Part shown: one piece after another, positions 52,325 through 60,084 of the stretch
How the letters are laid out: each line of letters starts with the position of its first letter
Numbering within the stretch: position 1 is the first letter of the stretch
Source of the DNA: JAVVWB01 sp036652335
GTDB lineage: Bacteria > Synergistota > Synergistia > Synergistales > Synergistaceae
Length of the DNA stretch: 64,000 nucleotides
Assembly: GCA_036652335.1 (NCBI GenBank)
Contig: JAVVWB010000009.1
Coordinates: forward strand, 17,941 to 81,940
Direction: 5' to 3'
Made by a program: the position numbers and the translations under genes
Notes under the pieces: model-generated
The model's input: only the letters and a program-made list of their open reading frames with translations
Database searches by the model: none
What the model was told of the DNA's origin: nothing

Positions 52325-52687
52325 ATGATGAAATATTTATCCCAGTTCTGTATTGTTTTAACGATATCTTTTGTTTCTGAGATGCTGAAGCATTTTATAC
52401 CTCTTCCTATCCCAGCAAATATTTATGGTTTGTTGCTTATGCTTTTTGCTTTGAGTGTAAAAATTATAAGGGTTCATCACGTAAAGGAGACAGCATATTT
52501 TTTAATTGATATTATGCCTATTATGTTTTTGCCTCCAGCTGTAGCTATTATGGAGTATTACAAAATTCTTGAAGGTTTCTATTTACAGTCTGGGGTTGCT
52601 ATCATTTTCTCTACTGTACTCGTCATGGGCTTGTGCGGTTTGTCTGTTCAAGCAGTTATGAAGAATAAGAAAGATGTGAGAAATTAA
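52325..52687 (+). CDS. lrgA: CidA/LrgA family holin-like protein
   Basis: A 120-residue membrane protein with about four helices. It opens with LCIVLTISF-type hydrophobic sequence and has the family block PLPIPANIYGLLLML and IMPIMFLPPAVAIM. LrgA/CidA proteins form a two-component system with LrgB/CidB, linked to murein hydrolase control or small-metabolite (pyruvate, glycolate) transport. Either ATG 52325 or the adjacent ATG 52328 can start it from the GAGG site. LrgB follows two bases later. Confidence 0.88.
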   Translation: MMKYLSQFCIVLTISFVSEMLKHFIPLPIPANIYGLLLMLFALSVKIIRVHHVKETAYFLIDIMPIMFLPPAVAIMEYYKILEGFYLQSGVAIIFSTVLVMGLCGLSVQAVMKNKKDVRN

Positions 52688-52689
52688 AT

Positions 52690-53382
52690 ATGGAGAGTTT
52701 ATTTGTAAATTCACTTTTCTTTGGTACATTTCTTACCGCTTTTTGTTATGTAGTAAGTATGAGTATCAGCAAAAGGCTTAATTCTCCTTTTTTTAATACT
52801 CTCCTTTTTTCCGTTTTCTTGGTAATTTTAATTCTAAAAGTTGCAAATATTAAGTATGAGACATTTATGTCGGGAGCTCAGTATGTTAGTTATTTACTTA
52901 CACCTGCTACTATCTGTCTTGCTGTGCCTTTGTATGAGAAGAGAGCTTTAGTAAAGAAGTATTTTTTTGCAATTTTTACAGGAATTTTCGTTGCTGTTTC
53001 AGCAAATGTTTTTGCTATTTATATTTTTTCTCTAATTTTTTCTTTTACACATTTACAGTATGCTACTTTTCTTCCAAAATCTATTACCACAGCAATTGGC
53101 ATTTCTTTAGCAGAAGAAATAGGTGGTACTCCTAATTTAACTGTAGTTGCAATTTGTATTACAGGTATTACTGGACATATTATTGCAGAACCACTGTGTA
53201 AGTTTTTAAAAATCAATGAACCAGTTGCCATAGGAGTTGCAATCGGCGCTTCTTCACACGCATTAGGTACAACAAAGGCGATAGAGTTAGGAGAGACCGA
53301 GGGAGCAATGAGTGGACTGGCAATTGTTTTGACAGGGATTTTAACAGTTGCTATTTTGCCTCTTGTTTCAAATCTTATTTAA
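52690..53382 (+). CDS. lrgB: LrgB family protein
   Basis: A 230-residue inner-membrane protein with about six to seven helices. The motif FLPKSITTAIGISLAEEIGG and the ending GASSHALGTTKAIELGE are hallmarks of LrgB/CidB/PlgG. Together with LrgA it forms a membrane complex, in plants and some bacteria a glycolate/glycerate or pyruvate carrier. The operon has its own promoter and ends in a strong terminator; no LytTR or LytS regulator is nearby. Confidence 0.92.
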   Translation: MESLFVNSLFFGTFLTAFCYVVSMSISKRLNSPFFNTLLFSVFLVILILKVANIKYETFMSGAQYVSYLLTPATICLAVPLYEKRALVKKYFFAIFTGIFVAVSANVFAIYIFSLIFSFTHLQYATFLPKSITTAIGISLAEEIGGTPNLTVVAICITGITGHIIAEPLCKFLKINEPVAIGVAIGASSHALGTTKAIELGETEGAMSGLAIVLTGILTVAILPLVSNLI

Positions 53383-53398
53383 TTGTGTTTATCTATAT

Positions 53399-53440
53399 AA
53401 AAATAGCCACGTAAGTTTGTCTCTTACGTGGCTATTTTTA
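53399..53440. terminator. bidirectional terminator between lrgB and the NSS transporter
   Basis: AAATAGCCACGTAAG and CTTACGTGGCTATTT make a fifteen-pair stem with a seven-base loop, with T tails on both strands. Confidence 0.9.
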
Positions 53441-53453
53441 TGTGTATTTTAGT

Positions 53454-54782
53454 TTAGAATAATCCGTTTATAAAGATTGCTATTATTGCTACAGGAGCTA
53501 CTATTCTACAACTCCAGAGCCATACGGTAAATAGTGGAAATTCTTTTGTACCATTGTTCGTAATTTCGTCTTTTGCTCCCTCTGACCAGAACCATCCTAC
53601 GAATATTGACATACATAGACCTCCAAGAGGCATCATTATGTTGTTTGTAAGAAAGTCTGCTGCGTCAAGGAATGTTTTTCCAAATACAGTTATATCAACT
53701 GCTCCCTGTGAGAGAACTGATGGGATTCCGAGTAGTGTGATTGCAATTCCAAATACTAGAGCACCCTTTGCTCGTGACCATTTGAGCTGGTCTACTGCGT
53801 ATGTTACGTCTACTTCAAGCATTGATATCGCAGATGTTATTGATGCAAAAAATAGGAGTACAAAGAAGGCAAATGAGAAGAGTGAGCCAAAGGGCATTTT
53901 TGCAAAGACACCGGGAAGTGTTATAAATGCAAGTCCAGCACCGCTAGCAGGGTCAATTCCAAATGCAAATACAGCAGGGAATATTACAAGCCCAGCCAAT
54001 ATGGCTACTACAGTGTCTAGTAGTACGACTGATGCGGTTACTGATGGTAAAGACTCTTCTTCACTTAGGTAGCTTCCATAGGTGAGTATTGTTCCTATCC
54101 CTATTGATAGGGAGAAGAATCCTTGTCCTACTGCAGCTAATATCGCTTCGGATGTTAGTTTTGAGAAGTCGGGTTTTAAGTAGAATTCTATTCCTGCCCA
54201 TGCTCCATCAAGTGTTACAGAGCGAACTATGAGAAGAAGTAGTATTACAAATAGAGCCGGCATCATTACTTTACATGCTTTCTCGATACCTTGTGATATT
54301 CCTCTGTATACTATGTAAGTTACACTTACCATTATTACTAAAAATGACATTGTTGATTGTATGGGGTTAGCAATAAATGCAACAAAGGCTTCTGCTGTTT
54401 TTCCGGCATTTGCAACTTCCATGAGTCCTGTGAGTGATTTTATCATATATGCAAAGGTCCAACCTGCTATTACAGCATAGAATGATAGTATTATTGAACA
54501 AGCAAGGAAACCAGACCAACCTACAAGAGGCCATGCCCCTCCGCCTAGTTTTTTGAATGTACCAACAGAGTCAAGTCGTCCTTTGCGTCCAAGGGTAAGT
54601 TCTGCTAACATTACAGACATTCCTATAAATATGATTACTGCAAGATAAACAAGTACAAATGCAGCACCACCGTATTTTCCAGTTATATATGGAAATCTCC
54701 ATACATTTCCTAGCCCTACGGCAGAACCTGCTGCAGCAAGTATAAAGCCTAGTCTGCTTCCCCACTGGTCTCTTTTTTGCAT
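53454..54782 (-). CDS. neurotransmitter:sodium symporter (NSS) family transporter, copy 2
   Basis: A 442-residue LeuT-fold Na+:amino acid symporter. Helix 1 (GSAVGLGNVWRFPYITGKYGG) and helix 6 (SIGIGTILTYGSYLS) residues that bind sodium and substrate are present. It lies downstream of grdB behind a terminator. It is closely similar to copy 3 at 58397-59740, so the two flanking the grd genes may both bring in glycine or related amino acids. Some LeuT relatives transport glycine and alanine; this is context inference. Confidence 0.92.
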   Translation of the reverse strand: MQKRDQWGSRLGFILAAAGSAVGLGNVWRFPYITGKYGGAAFVLVYLAVIIFIGMSVMLAELTLGRKGRLDSVGTFKKLGGGAWPLVGWSGFLACSIILSFYAVIAGWTFAYMIKSLTGLMEVANAGKTAEAFVAFIANPIQSTMSFLVIMVSVTYIVYRGISQGIEKACKVMMPALFVILLLLIVRSVTLDGAWAGIEFYLKPDFSKLTSEAILAAVGQGFFSLSIGIGTILTYGSYLSEEESLPSVTASVVLLDTVVAILAGLVIFPAVFAFGIDPASGAGLAFITLPGVFAKMPFGSLFSFAFFVLLFFASITSAISMLEVDVTYAVDQLKWSRAKGALVFGIAITLLGIPSVLSQGAVDITVFGKTFLDAADFLTNNIMMPLGGLCMSIFVGWFWSEGAKDEITNNGTKEFPLFTVWLWSCRIVAPVAIIAIFINGLF

Positions 54783-54951
54783 ACTAATCTCTCCTTTTTA
54801 CATTACACTATAAAATAATTATGAATACTTTTGATTTTTTATGTTTACACACGTGAGTAAGTTTACCACATTATGTTAATTTTTTCTTCTTTTTATTTAG
54901 ACGGTAAATAACCACTAATTTAGCTGGTGTTTATTCTTTTATATACACAAA

Positions 54952-54981
54952 AAAAGAGGTCGCATGTTTGCGACCTCTTTT
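54952..54981 (-). terminator. intrinsic terminator of the grdXEB operon
   Basis: AAAGAGGTCGCA and TGCGACCTCTTT form a perfect twelve-pair stem with a four-base loop and a T tail on the minus strand, sixteen bases past the grdB stop. The 54783-54950 stretch beyond it is AT-rich with no gene seen. Confidence 0.92.
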
Positions 54982-54997
54982 GGGTTCTAGTTATATC

Positions 54998-56299
54998 TTA
55001 AAATACTGTCTGTTCTGATACAGGTGTTTCGAGTGCTTTGAGTGCTTTCTTTACGATTGCACGGCGTATCGCGATATCTTCTTCTTTTGTTTTTGAAGGA
55101 TCACCGAGTGGGAACGGGATAGCAATTGCAGGTACTATTCTGTTTGCTCCAACTGTCTGTGAGATAGGAACTATTGTACATACGTGAACTACAGGGATTC
55201 CGTAGCTTTCGATTGCTTTTACCATCGTTGCACCGCAACGAGTACATGTTCCTCAGGTGGAGGTTAGAATGACAGCATCAACTTTGTCTTTGACTAGCTG
55301 TTCACCGATTGCAAGACCAAATTTCTTTGCGCTTGCTGTTGCTGTTCCATTACCTACTGTTGTTGAGAAGTAGTCATAAAGTTTTCCGATTTCTCCTGCT
55401 TTTTCCATTTCACGAAGCATGTCTACAGGAAGAACTCTGTTAGGATTTTCGTTGGCGTATGTTGGGTCATATCCACCGTGTGCTGTTTCGTAGTGAACTT
55501 CGTCACAGTCGTTGACACCGGCAATTGAATATGTACCAAATTTACTTGCACTTGATGCTTCGATGTGATCAGGGTTGCCTTTTGGAACGATACCACCTGA
55601 TGTAACAAGAGCGATTGTGGCATGTTTCATGTCTGTTATTGCTGCTCCTGGCTCTACTCTGTCAAATGAAGGCATCGGATATTCTGTTGTAAATTCTTCG
55701 CCTTTGAGTTTCTTTACAAGCATTGCTGTTGCACGTTCTGCTCCATTTTCATCTTTGAATGCGTTTACACGAACTCCACGTGAGATGTAACCTTCTACTT
55801 CTGGTCTTCCTACTGGTTCGTTTTTGAGCATTTTGAGTACTAGTGCTGCCATGGAAGGTACTGCTTCTTTTATTCCACGTGCGTTGTCTGATGTTTTTAT
55901 GATGTGGATTGTTTTGCGATACATGTCAACTCCTGGGTTTTCTGGGTACATACCTGTTACTACAGGAATTCCCAGTTCCTTTGTTACTGCATCAGCTACA
56001 CAACCACATGCTGTACCATAACGACCTGCGTTAAATGCTGGCCCAGCTACTACTGCATCAGGCTTGAATGCTGCGATCATTTTTATGATTTCTGCTGGAG
56101 CTGTTTCCATGTTTTCTGCAAAATATCCGTCTCCGCAGATTACTGTTCCTACTACTTCAGCTTCTGTACCAAGTGCTGCTTTAAGTGCTGCTCCAGGTCC
56201 GACTATTCCCTGACGTGATTCAGGTGCAACGTCTGCCTTTTCTTCTCCACCGATTCCAGCGAAGAACTGGTTGATGTAATGTACGACTTTATATGTCAT
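54998..56299 (-). CDS. grdB: glycine reductase complex component B, subunit gamma (selenoprotein)
   Basis: A 433-residue selenoprotein that holds the substrate for reductive deamination of glycine. The frame runs through an in-frame TGA (55253-55255), read as selenocysteine 349 in TST-U-GTCTRCGATMV, and ends at TAA 54998. The UxxC redox motif (Sec349, Cys352) is exactly as in known GrdB, and the total length is right. A SECIS-like hairpin begins twelve bases past the TGA. The large N-terminal part carries VCDGYFAENMET and AGPAFNAGRYGTACG segments. It lies twelve bases after grdE. Sarcosine (GrdF) or betaine (GrdH) paralogues are similar, but the glycine riboswitch upstream supports GrdB. Confidence 0.93.
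55226..55255 (-). promoter_or_regulatory. bacterial SECIS element with the selenocysteine UGA
   Basis: Twelve bases after the UGA, CGTTGC and GCAACG pair perfectly around a GGT loop. The apical loop falls about 18 bases from the UGA, within the distance at which SelB recognises bacterial SECIS hairpins, and its GU fits the known loop contact. It lies within the grdB coding sequence. Confidence 0.85.
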
Positions 56300-56311
56300 T
56301 AGCTTCCCCTC

Positions 56312-57607
56312 CTACCAAGTATCTGCGCCGAGTCTTGTGAAGCCAAGCTCGCATGTAGCACCTGTAATTGCCTGAAGTTCTACTTCTATGGTGCCGTCCG
56401 GTCTGAGAGATCCGTCAAATCCACCGGCGATTACGTCTACGTAGTCTGTGTATCCGATGACTTTGTCGAGTTTCGGCAATACGACTACTTCATTTGCATT
56501 ACCTGCTGTTACAAATGCTGTTGCTTCTTTTGCTACGTCTGCAAGTGACTGGCTAGCTCCGTCACGGCCTGCGTATTCGTCTGCAACTAGGACCGTTTTA
56601 ATTCCTGCCTGTTCTGCTTTGCGGCAGTTCATGATAAGGTCTGCATCTGGGTTACCAAAACCTTCTTCTGTGATTACGACTCCGTCGACACCAAGCATTG
56701 TTGCAAGTTTGACTGCATATGATGAGCTACGACGTTTGTCTGCGAGTGTTACGTTTTCGTTAGTAATGATTACACCTACGAAGTTAATGTCTTTTCCGTG
56801 GCGTTCAAATAGTGAACGGATTACTGGGTTGTTGAGGTGTACGTATGTGCTGTTTTTGTCACATGCTGATACGCAGTTACCAGATACGATAGCTCCGTCC
56901 ATTACTTCTGTTGGGCTGATAAGTGTAGGAACTATTTTCTTTACGTCAATTCCATACACATATGTGTCATGAAGCAAGCCCTGTGTCTGAAGCATGTAGA
57001 TGTATGCTACTTTTGGAAGTGCTGGATATGCTTTCATGCTTTCTACAAATGCAGGTACTTCGTATGTTTCTGTCTTTGTTGCTTTTGCTCCTGCTTCGTA
57101 TGCTTTCTGTGCGAGGTATAGAGCTGCTTTGAATCCTGCGATACGACATCCTTCTTCGTATGCGTGTTTTTCGAGTCCTGCGATTGGTTCAAATACAAGT
57201 ACCAAGTTCATTGTTTTTGAGAAAGGTGTGTAGTCTGAGCCTGTGCCTGTCATATCAACAATTCCTTCTTGGAAGTTGATTATACGGCCACATGTTACTA
57301 CTGCTGCGCCTTCTAGTACAAATGTCTTGCCTGAACCTACTGTTTCGACATCGCTGACCATGCCTGGGAATACCTGACCTGATCCTTCAACTTTGTAACG
57401 TGGTTCTACTACGTCTTTTACTGGTACGATTCTGACACTTTCACCGGGACGGGCCATGTCAGCGTCTATTGCCTTGAAGTGATCCTCGTCGGCAATAACA
57501 TTAAGAAGTTCCTCTTTGTTGACTTTGAGAGTACCGTCTGTTGCCAGTTCGGTTTTCTCTCCCCATGCAATACCCTTAACACTTGCTTTGAGCAGTTCCA
57601 GTTTCAT
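56312..57607 (-). CDS. grdE: glycine reductase complex component B, subunits alpha and beta precursor
   Basis: A 431-residue proprotein that cleaves itself into beta (about 26 kDa) and alpha subunits. The cleavage site is Asn244-Cys245 in VSGNCVSACD; Cys245 becomes the pyruvoyl group that forms a Schiff base with glycine. The N-terminal LELLKASVKGIAWGEKTE and C-terminal TGATCELGFTRLGADTW are typical. It starts 54 bases after grdX and is followed by grdB. It requires GrdA and GrdC/GrdD for acetyl phosphate formation; they are not in this window. Confidence 0.95.
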   Translation of the reverse strand: MKLELLKASVKGIAWGEKTELATDGTLKVNKEELLNVIADEDHFKAIDADMARPGESVRIVPVKDVVEPRYKVEGSGQVFPGMVSDVETVGSGKTFVLEGAAVVTCGRIINFQEGIVDMTGTGSDYTPFSKTMNLVLVFEPIAGLEKHAYEEGCRIAGFKAALYLAQKAYEAGAKATKTETYEVPAFVESMKAYPALPKVAYIYMLQTQGLLHDTYVYGIDVKKIVPTLISPTEVMDGAIVSGNCVSACDKNSTYVHLNNPVIRSLFERHGKDINFVGVIITNENVTLADKRRSSSYAVKLATMLGVDGVVITEEGFGNPDADLIMNCRKAEQAGIKTVLVADEYAGRDGASQSLADVAKEATAFVTAGNANEVVVLPKLDKVIGYTDYVDVIAGGFDGSLRPDGTIEVELQAITGATCELGFTRLGADTW

Positions 57608-57661
57608 GGAAATCCCCCTTCTTATAGTGTTGCTGTTTTTTTGTTACGGTGAGTCTTTTAC

Positions 57662-58108
57662 TTATTTTATTATTGTTCTCCCATCTGTAGTCCTTGTGAG
57701 TACAGATGTGAGGATAGAACACTTTCTCAAGGTTTCTTCTAATAAGTTAAAGTCCAAGTATCTAAAGTCAGCTTCACTTTCCGGTTTGAGTTGCCCCGGT
57801 TTTACTAATACAGGTGCATTTTCGTATATTCTTATTGCTTGTTCTAGATAGGTTAACGATTCTACATTTAATTTAAGGTTTTTGTCTGTTTTTTCTTTTG
57901 TTAGGACTATTGTTCTGTATGGCTGTTGGTTCGGTTTTAGGTTGCCATAGAGAGGATTTGATGCAAGGGACCAACCCATATGTACAAGATCTCTTGCTTT
58001 TTTTATGACGTCGATTATTGTTCCATCTATGTATTCTATGTCAGATACACACTCTTTCAGGTCAGAGTTGTTAGTTATGCAAGTACAAAAAAAGCGAGTC
58101 GAAGACAC
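57662..58108 (-). CDS. grdX: GrdX family protein
   Basis: A 148-residue small protein that heads glycine reductase operons in clostridia and relatives. The SNPLYGNLKPNQQPYRTIVL segment and a C-terminal ILTSVLTRTTDGRTII are family-like. The start is GTG 58108 with GGGGGG eight bases upstream; no ATG fits. Its function is unknown, though it is always with grd genes. It is the first gene after the glycine riboswitch. Confidence 0.88.
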   Translation of the reverse strand: MSSTRFFCTCITNNSDLKECVSDIEYIDGTIIDVIKKARDLVHMGWSLASNPLYGNLKPNQQPYRTIVLTKEKTDKNLKLNVESLTYLEQAIRIYENAPVLVKPGQLKPESEADFRYLDFNLLEETLRKCSILTSVLTRTTDGRTIIK

Positions 58109-58176
58109 AGAAATCCCCCCTTAGGTAAGATTCCCTGTCATCAACCCGCGATTTGTTCTTCACGTTAGAATTCAGA

Positions 58177-58282
58177 GTGCTGTCCAGTCGCAATCCTTAT
58201 GCCTGAGAGTTTCAACTTACGTTTTGCCCCTTCGGCGTTCGACTATATTTAATCGAATCTCTCTTGCAACTTTCACCCAGCT
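58177..58282 (-). ncRNA. glycine riboswitch (single aptamer)
   Basis: On the minus strand the RNA shows the glycine aptamer core in order: GAGAGATTCG, then ACGCCGAAGGGGCAA, then AAACTCTCAGGCA, and finally the GACTGGACAG closing element. Only one aptamer is visible; the 70 bases on to grdX show no second core and no clear terminator, so control may act on translation or through an unseen fold. It sits between its promoter (58292-58319) and grdX. Sensing glycine to turn on glycine reduction makes sense as a catabolic switch. Confidence 0.92.
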
Positions 58283-58291
58283 TTATTTAAA

Positions 58292-58319
58292 AGTATAACA
58301 ATTCTTTTTTTAATGTCAA
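58292..58319 (-). promoter_or_regulatory. sigma-70 promoter for the riboswitch-grdXEB operon
   Basis: A perfect -35 TTGACA (58314-58319) and -10 TATACT (58292-58297) are 16 bases apart on the minus strand, just ahead of the riboswitch. Confidence 0.85.
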
Positions 58320-58396
58320 CCCTTTTTCTTGCTATTTGTGAAAAAAGATACAAAAGATTTTTAGCAATATATTTCACTTATTTTTATTAACTATTT

Positions 58397-59740
58397 TTAC
58401 CATTCAGCTAATTTTACTACCAAAATTGTACCTATTGTTATAGGAGCAACAAATTTACATATGAATAACCAAATTTTATAAAGTGGGAATTCTATCGTTC
58501 CATTGTGTGTTATTTCGTTTTTAGCTTCATCTGCCCAGTACCAACCGACAAATATTGATATGAATATTCCACCCAGAGGCATTACAAGGTTGTTTGATAT
58601 GAAGTCTATGAAATCGAGGAATGTTCTTCCAAAAATTTTGGCGATGTGTCCTCCTTCACCTAGAGCTGATGGTATTCCTAGCAAGGCTATTGCGACTCCC
58701 ATTATTAAGGCCGATTTTGTTCTGCTCCATTTTAGTTGGTCAATTGCGTATGTTACTACAACTTCAAATAGTGATATTGATGATGTAAGAGCTGCAATGA
58801 AGAGTAGCATGAAGAAGCCAAATGAGAAGAGTCCACCCATGTACATTTTTGAGAATACTACCGGGAGGGTTATGAATGTTAGTGATGGACCAGCTCCAGG
58901 TTGTATACCAAATGCAAATACTGCAGGGAAGATTACTAGTCCTGATAGTATTGCTACCATTGTGTCTAAGAGTACTATAAATCGTACCGATTTTGTTAGT
59001 GATTCTTCTTTCGATATGTAGCTACCATATGTTACCATTATTCCCATTGCTAAGGAGAGGGAGAAGAATCCTTGTCCAATTGCTGCCAGTACTGCTTCTC
59101 CATTGATTTTGCTGAAGTCTGGATTTATGAAGAAGTTAAGTCCTTCAGATGCTCCCGGTAGTGTGACAGATCTCCCAATTAGTATTAGTATTATTACAAA
59201 TAGTAGTGGCATTAAGACTTTACAGCTTTTTTCAATTCCTTCACTTATCCCTTTGTAGGCAATTGCTATTACTATTGTCATTACTATTAGATGATAAGTT
59301 ATGCTTTCTATTGGGTTTGAGATGAAAGATACAAATAGTTTAGCTGATGCATCTGCGTTGTTTGCGTTTTGCATTAAGGAACCTAGTGATTTGAACATGT
59401 ATGCAAAGGTCCAACCAGCAATTACAGCATAGTATGATAGGATTACAAAGCCACAAAAGAACCCCATCCAACCTACTATTGCCCATTTCTTTCCACCAAG
59501 TTTTAGGAAAGATCCCACTGTGTCAAGTTTTGCGTTTCTGCCTATTGCAAATTCAGCAAGCATTACAGAGCAGCCTATTATGGCAACTACAAGGAGGTAG
59601 ATTAGTACAAATGCGGCTCCACCGTATTTTCCTGTTATGTAGGGGAATCTCCATATATTACCCAAACCTACAGCAGAACCAGCTGCTGCCATGATAAATC
59701 CAAAGCTACTTCCCCATTGATCTCTTCTTTTTTCTGACAT
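58397..59740 (-). CDS. neurotransmitter:sodium symporter (NSS) family transporter, copy 3
   Basis: A 447-residue Na+-coupled amino acid symporter very similar in length and motifs to the copy at 53454-54782 (helix 1 GSAVGLGNIWRFPYITGKYGG, helix 6 SLAMGIMVTYGSYIS). It has its own promoter-like sequence (TTTTCA, 17 bases, TATACA at 59772-59800) and ends upstream of the grd promoter. It is therefore not controlled by the riboswitch. Glycine or a related amino acid is a likely substrate from context. Confidence 0.92.
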   Translation of the reverse strand: MSEKRRDQWGSSFGFIMAAAGSAVGLGNIWRFPYITGKYGGAAFVLIYLLVVAIIGCSVMLAEFAIGRNAKLDTVGSFLKLGGKKWAIVGWMGFFCGFVILSYYAVIAGWTFAYMFKSLGSLMQNANNADASAKLFVSFISNPIESITYHLIVMTIVIAIAYKGISEGIEKSCKVLMPLLFVIILILIGRSVTLPGASEGLNFFINPDFSKINGEAVLAAIGQGFFSLSLAMGIMVTYGSYISKEESLTKSVRFIVLLDTMVAILSGLVIFPAVFAFGIQPGAGPSLTFITLPVVFSKMYMGGLFSFGFFMLLFIAALTSSISLFEVVVTYAIDQLKWSRTKSALIMGVAIALLGIPSALGEGGHIAKIFGRTFLDFIDFISNNLVMPLGGIFISIFVGWYWADEAKNEITHNGTIEFPLYKIWLFICKFVAPITIGTILVVKLAEW

Positions 59741-60084
59741 AAAATTTCCTCCTTTTTTTAGCGCGAGTATATGTATACCATAAAGATGTTTTTTTGAAAA
59801 ATTTGTTTTGCTTTTCTTTTATTTGAATTTCTATCTTTTTACTTTGCGTTATGTTCTAATATGTTTGTTTTTTTACTTATAAAACTTTATTTTTTAAGAT
59901 TACACCTTTTTTATAAGCAAAAAAAGAGACCCATTTGGAGCGTTCACTTAGGGATTTATGAGAAACAAGTAAATTTCGAGCGACACCTTCAAGCGGTGAG
60001 AACAGAAAATGACCATGCAAGAGTAGAAATGCTCAAGCATGGTCATTTTTCAATTACAGTATGGGCAATTTTTGCCTACACTGA
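59741..60084. other. 344-base intergenic region at the boundary of the restriction system
   Basis: The left part holds the ribosome site and a promoter-like sequence (TTTTCA/TATACA, 59772-59800) for the NSS gene. The segment 59930-60005 shows no recognisable gene or RNA. The right part is the hsdR terminator. It marks the change in base composition between the resident genes and the restriction-modification genes, but no attachment site or repeat was identified. Confidence 0.5.
60006..60050 (-). terminator. terminator-like hairpin after hsdR
   Basis: AAAATGACCATGC and GCATGGTCATTTT form a thirteen-pair stem around an eighteen-base loop that can itself pair (GAG/CTC). The T tail is short on both strands, so it may work bidirectionally. 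Confidence 0.7.

Noticed and set aside
54998..55225. Separate 75-residue gene starting at ATG 55225
   Set aside because: It is the C-terminal end of grdB after the selenocysteine UGA; the ATG is an internal Met in the GATMVK segment and has no own ribosome site.
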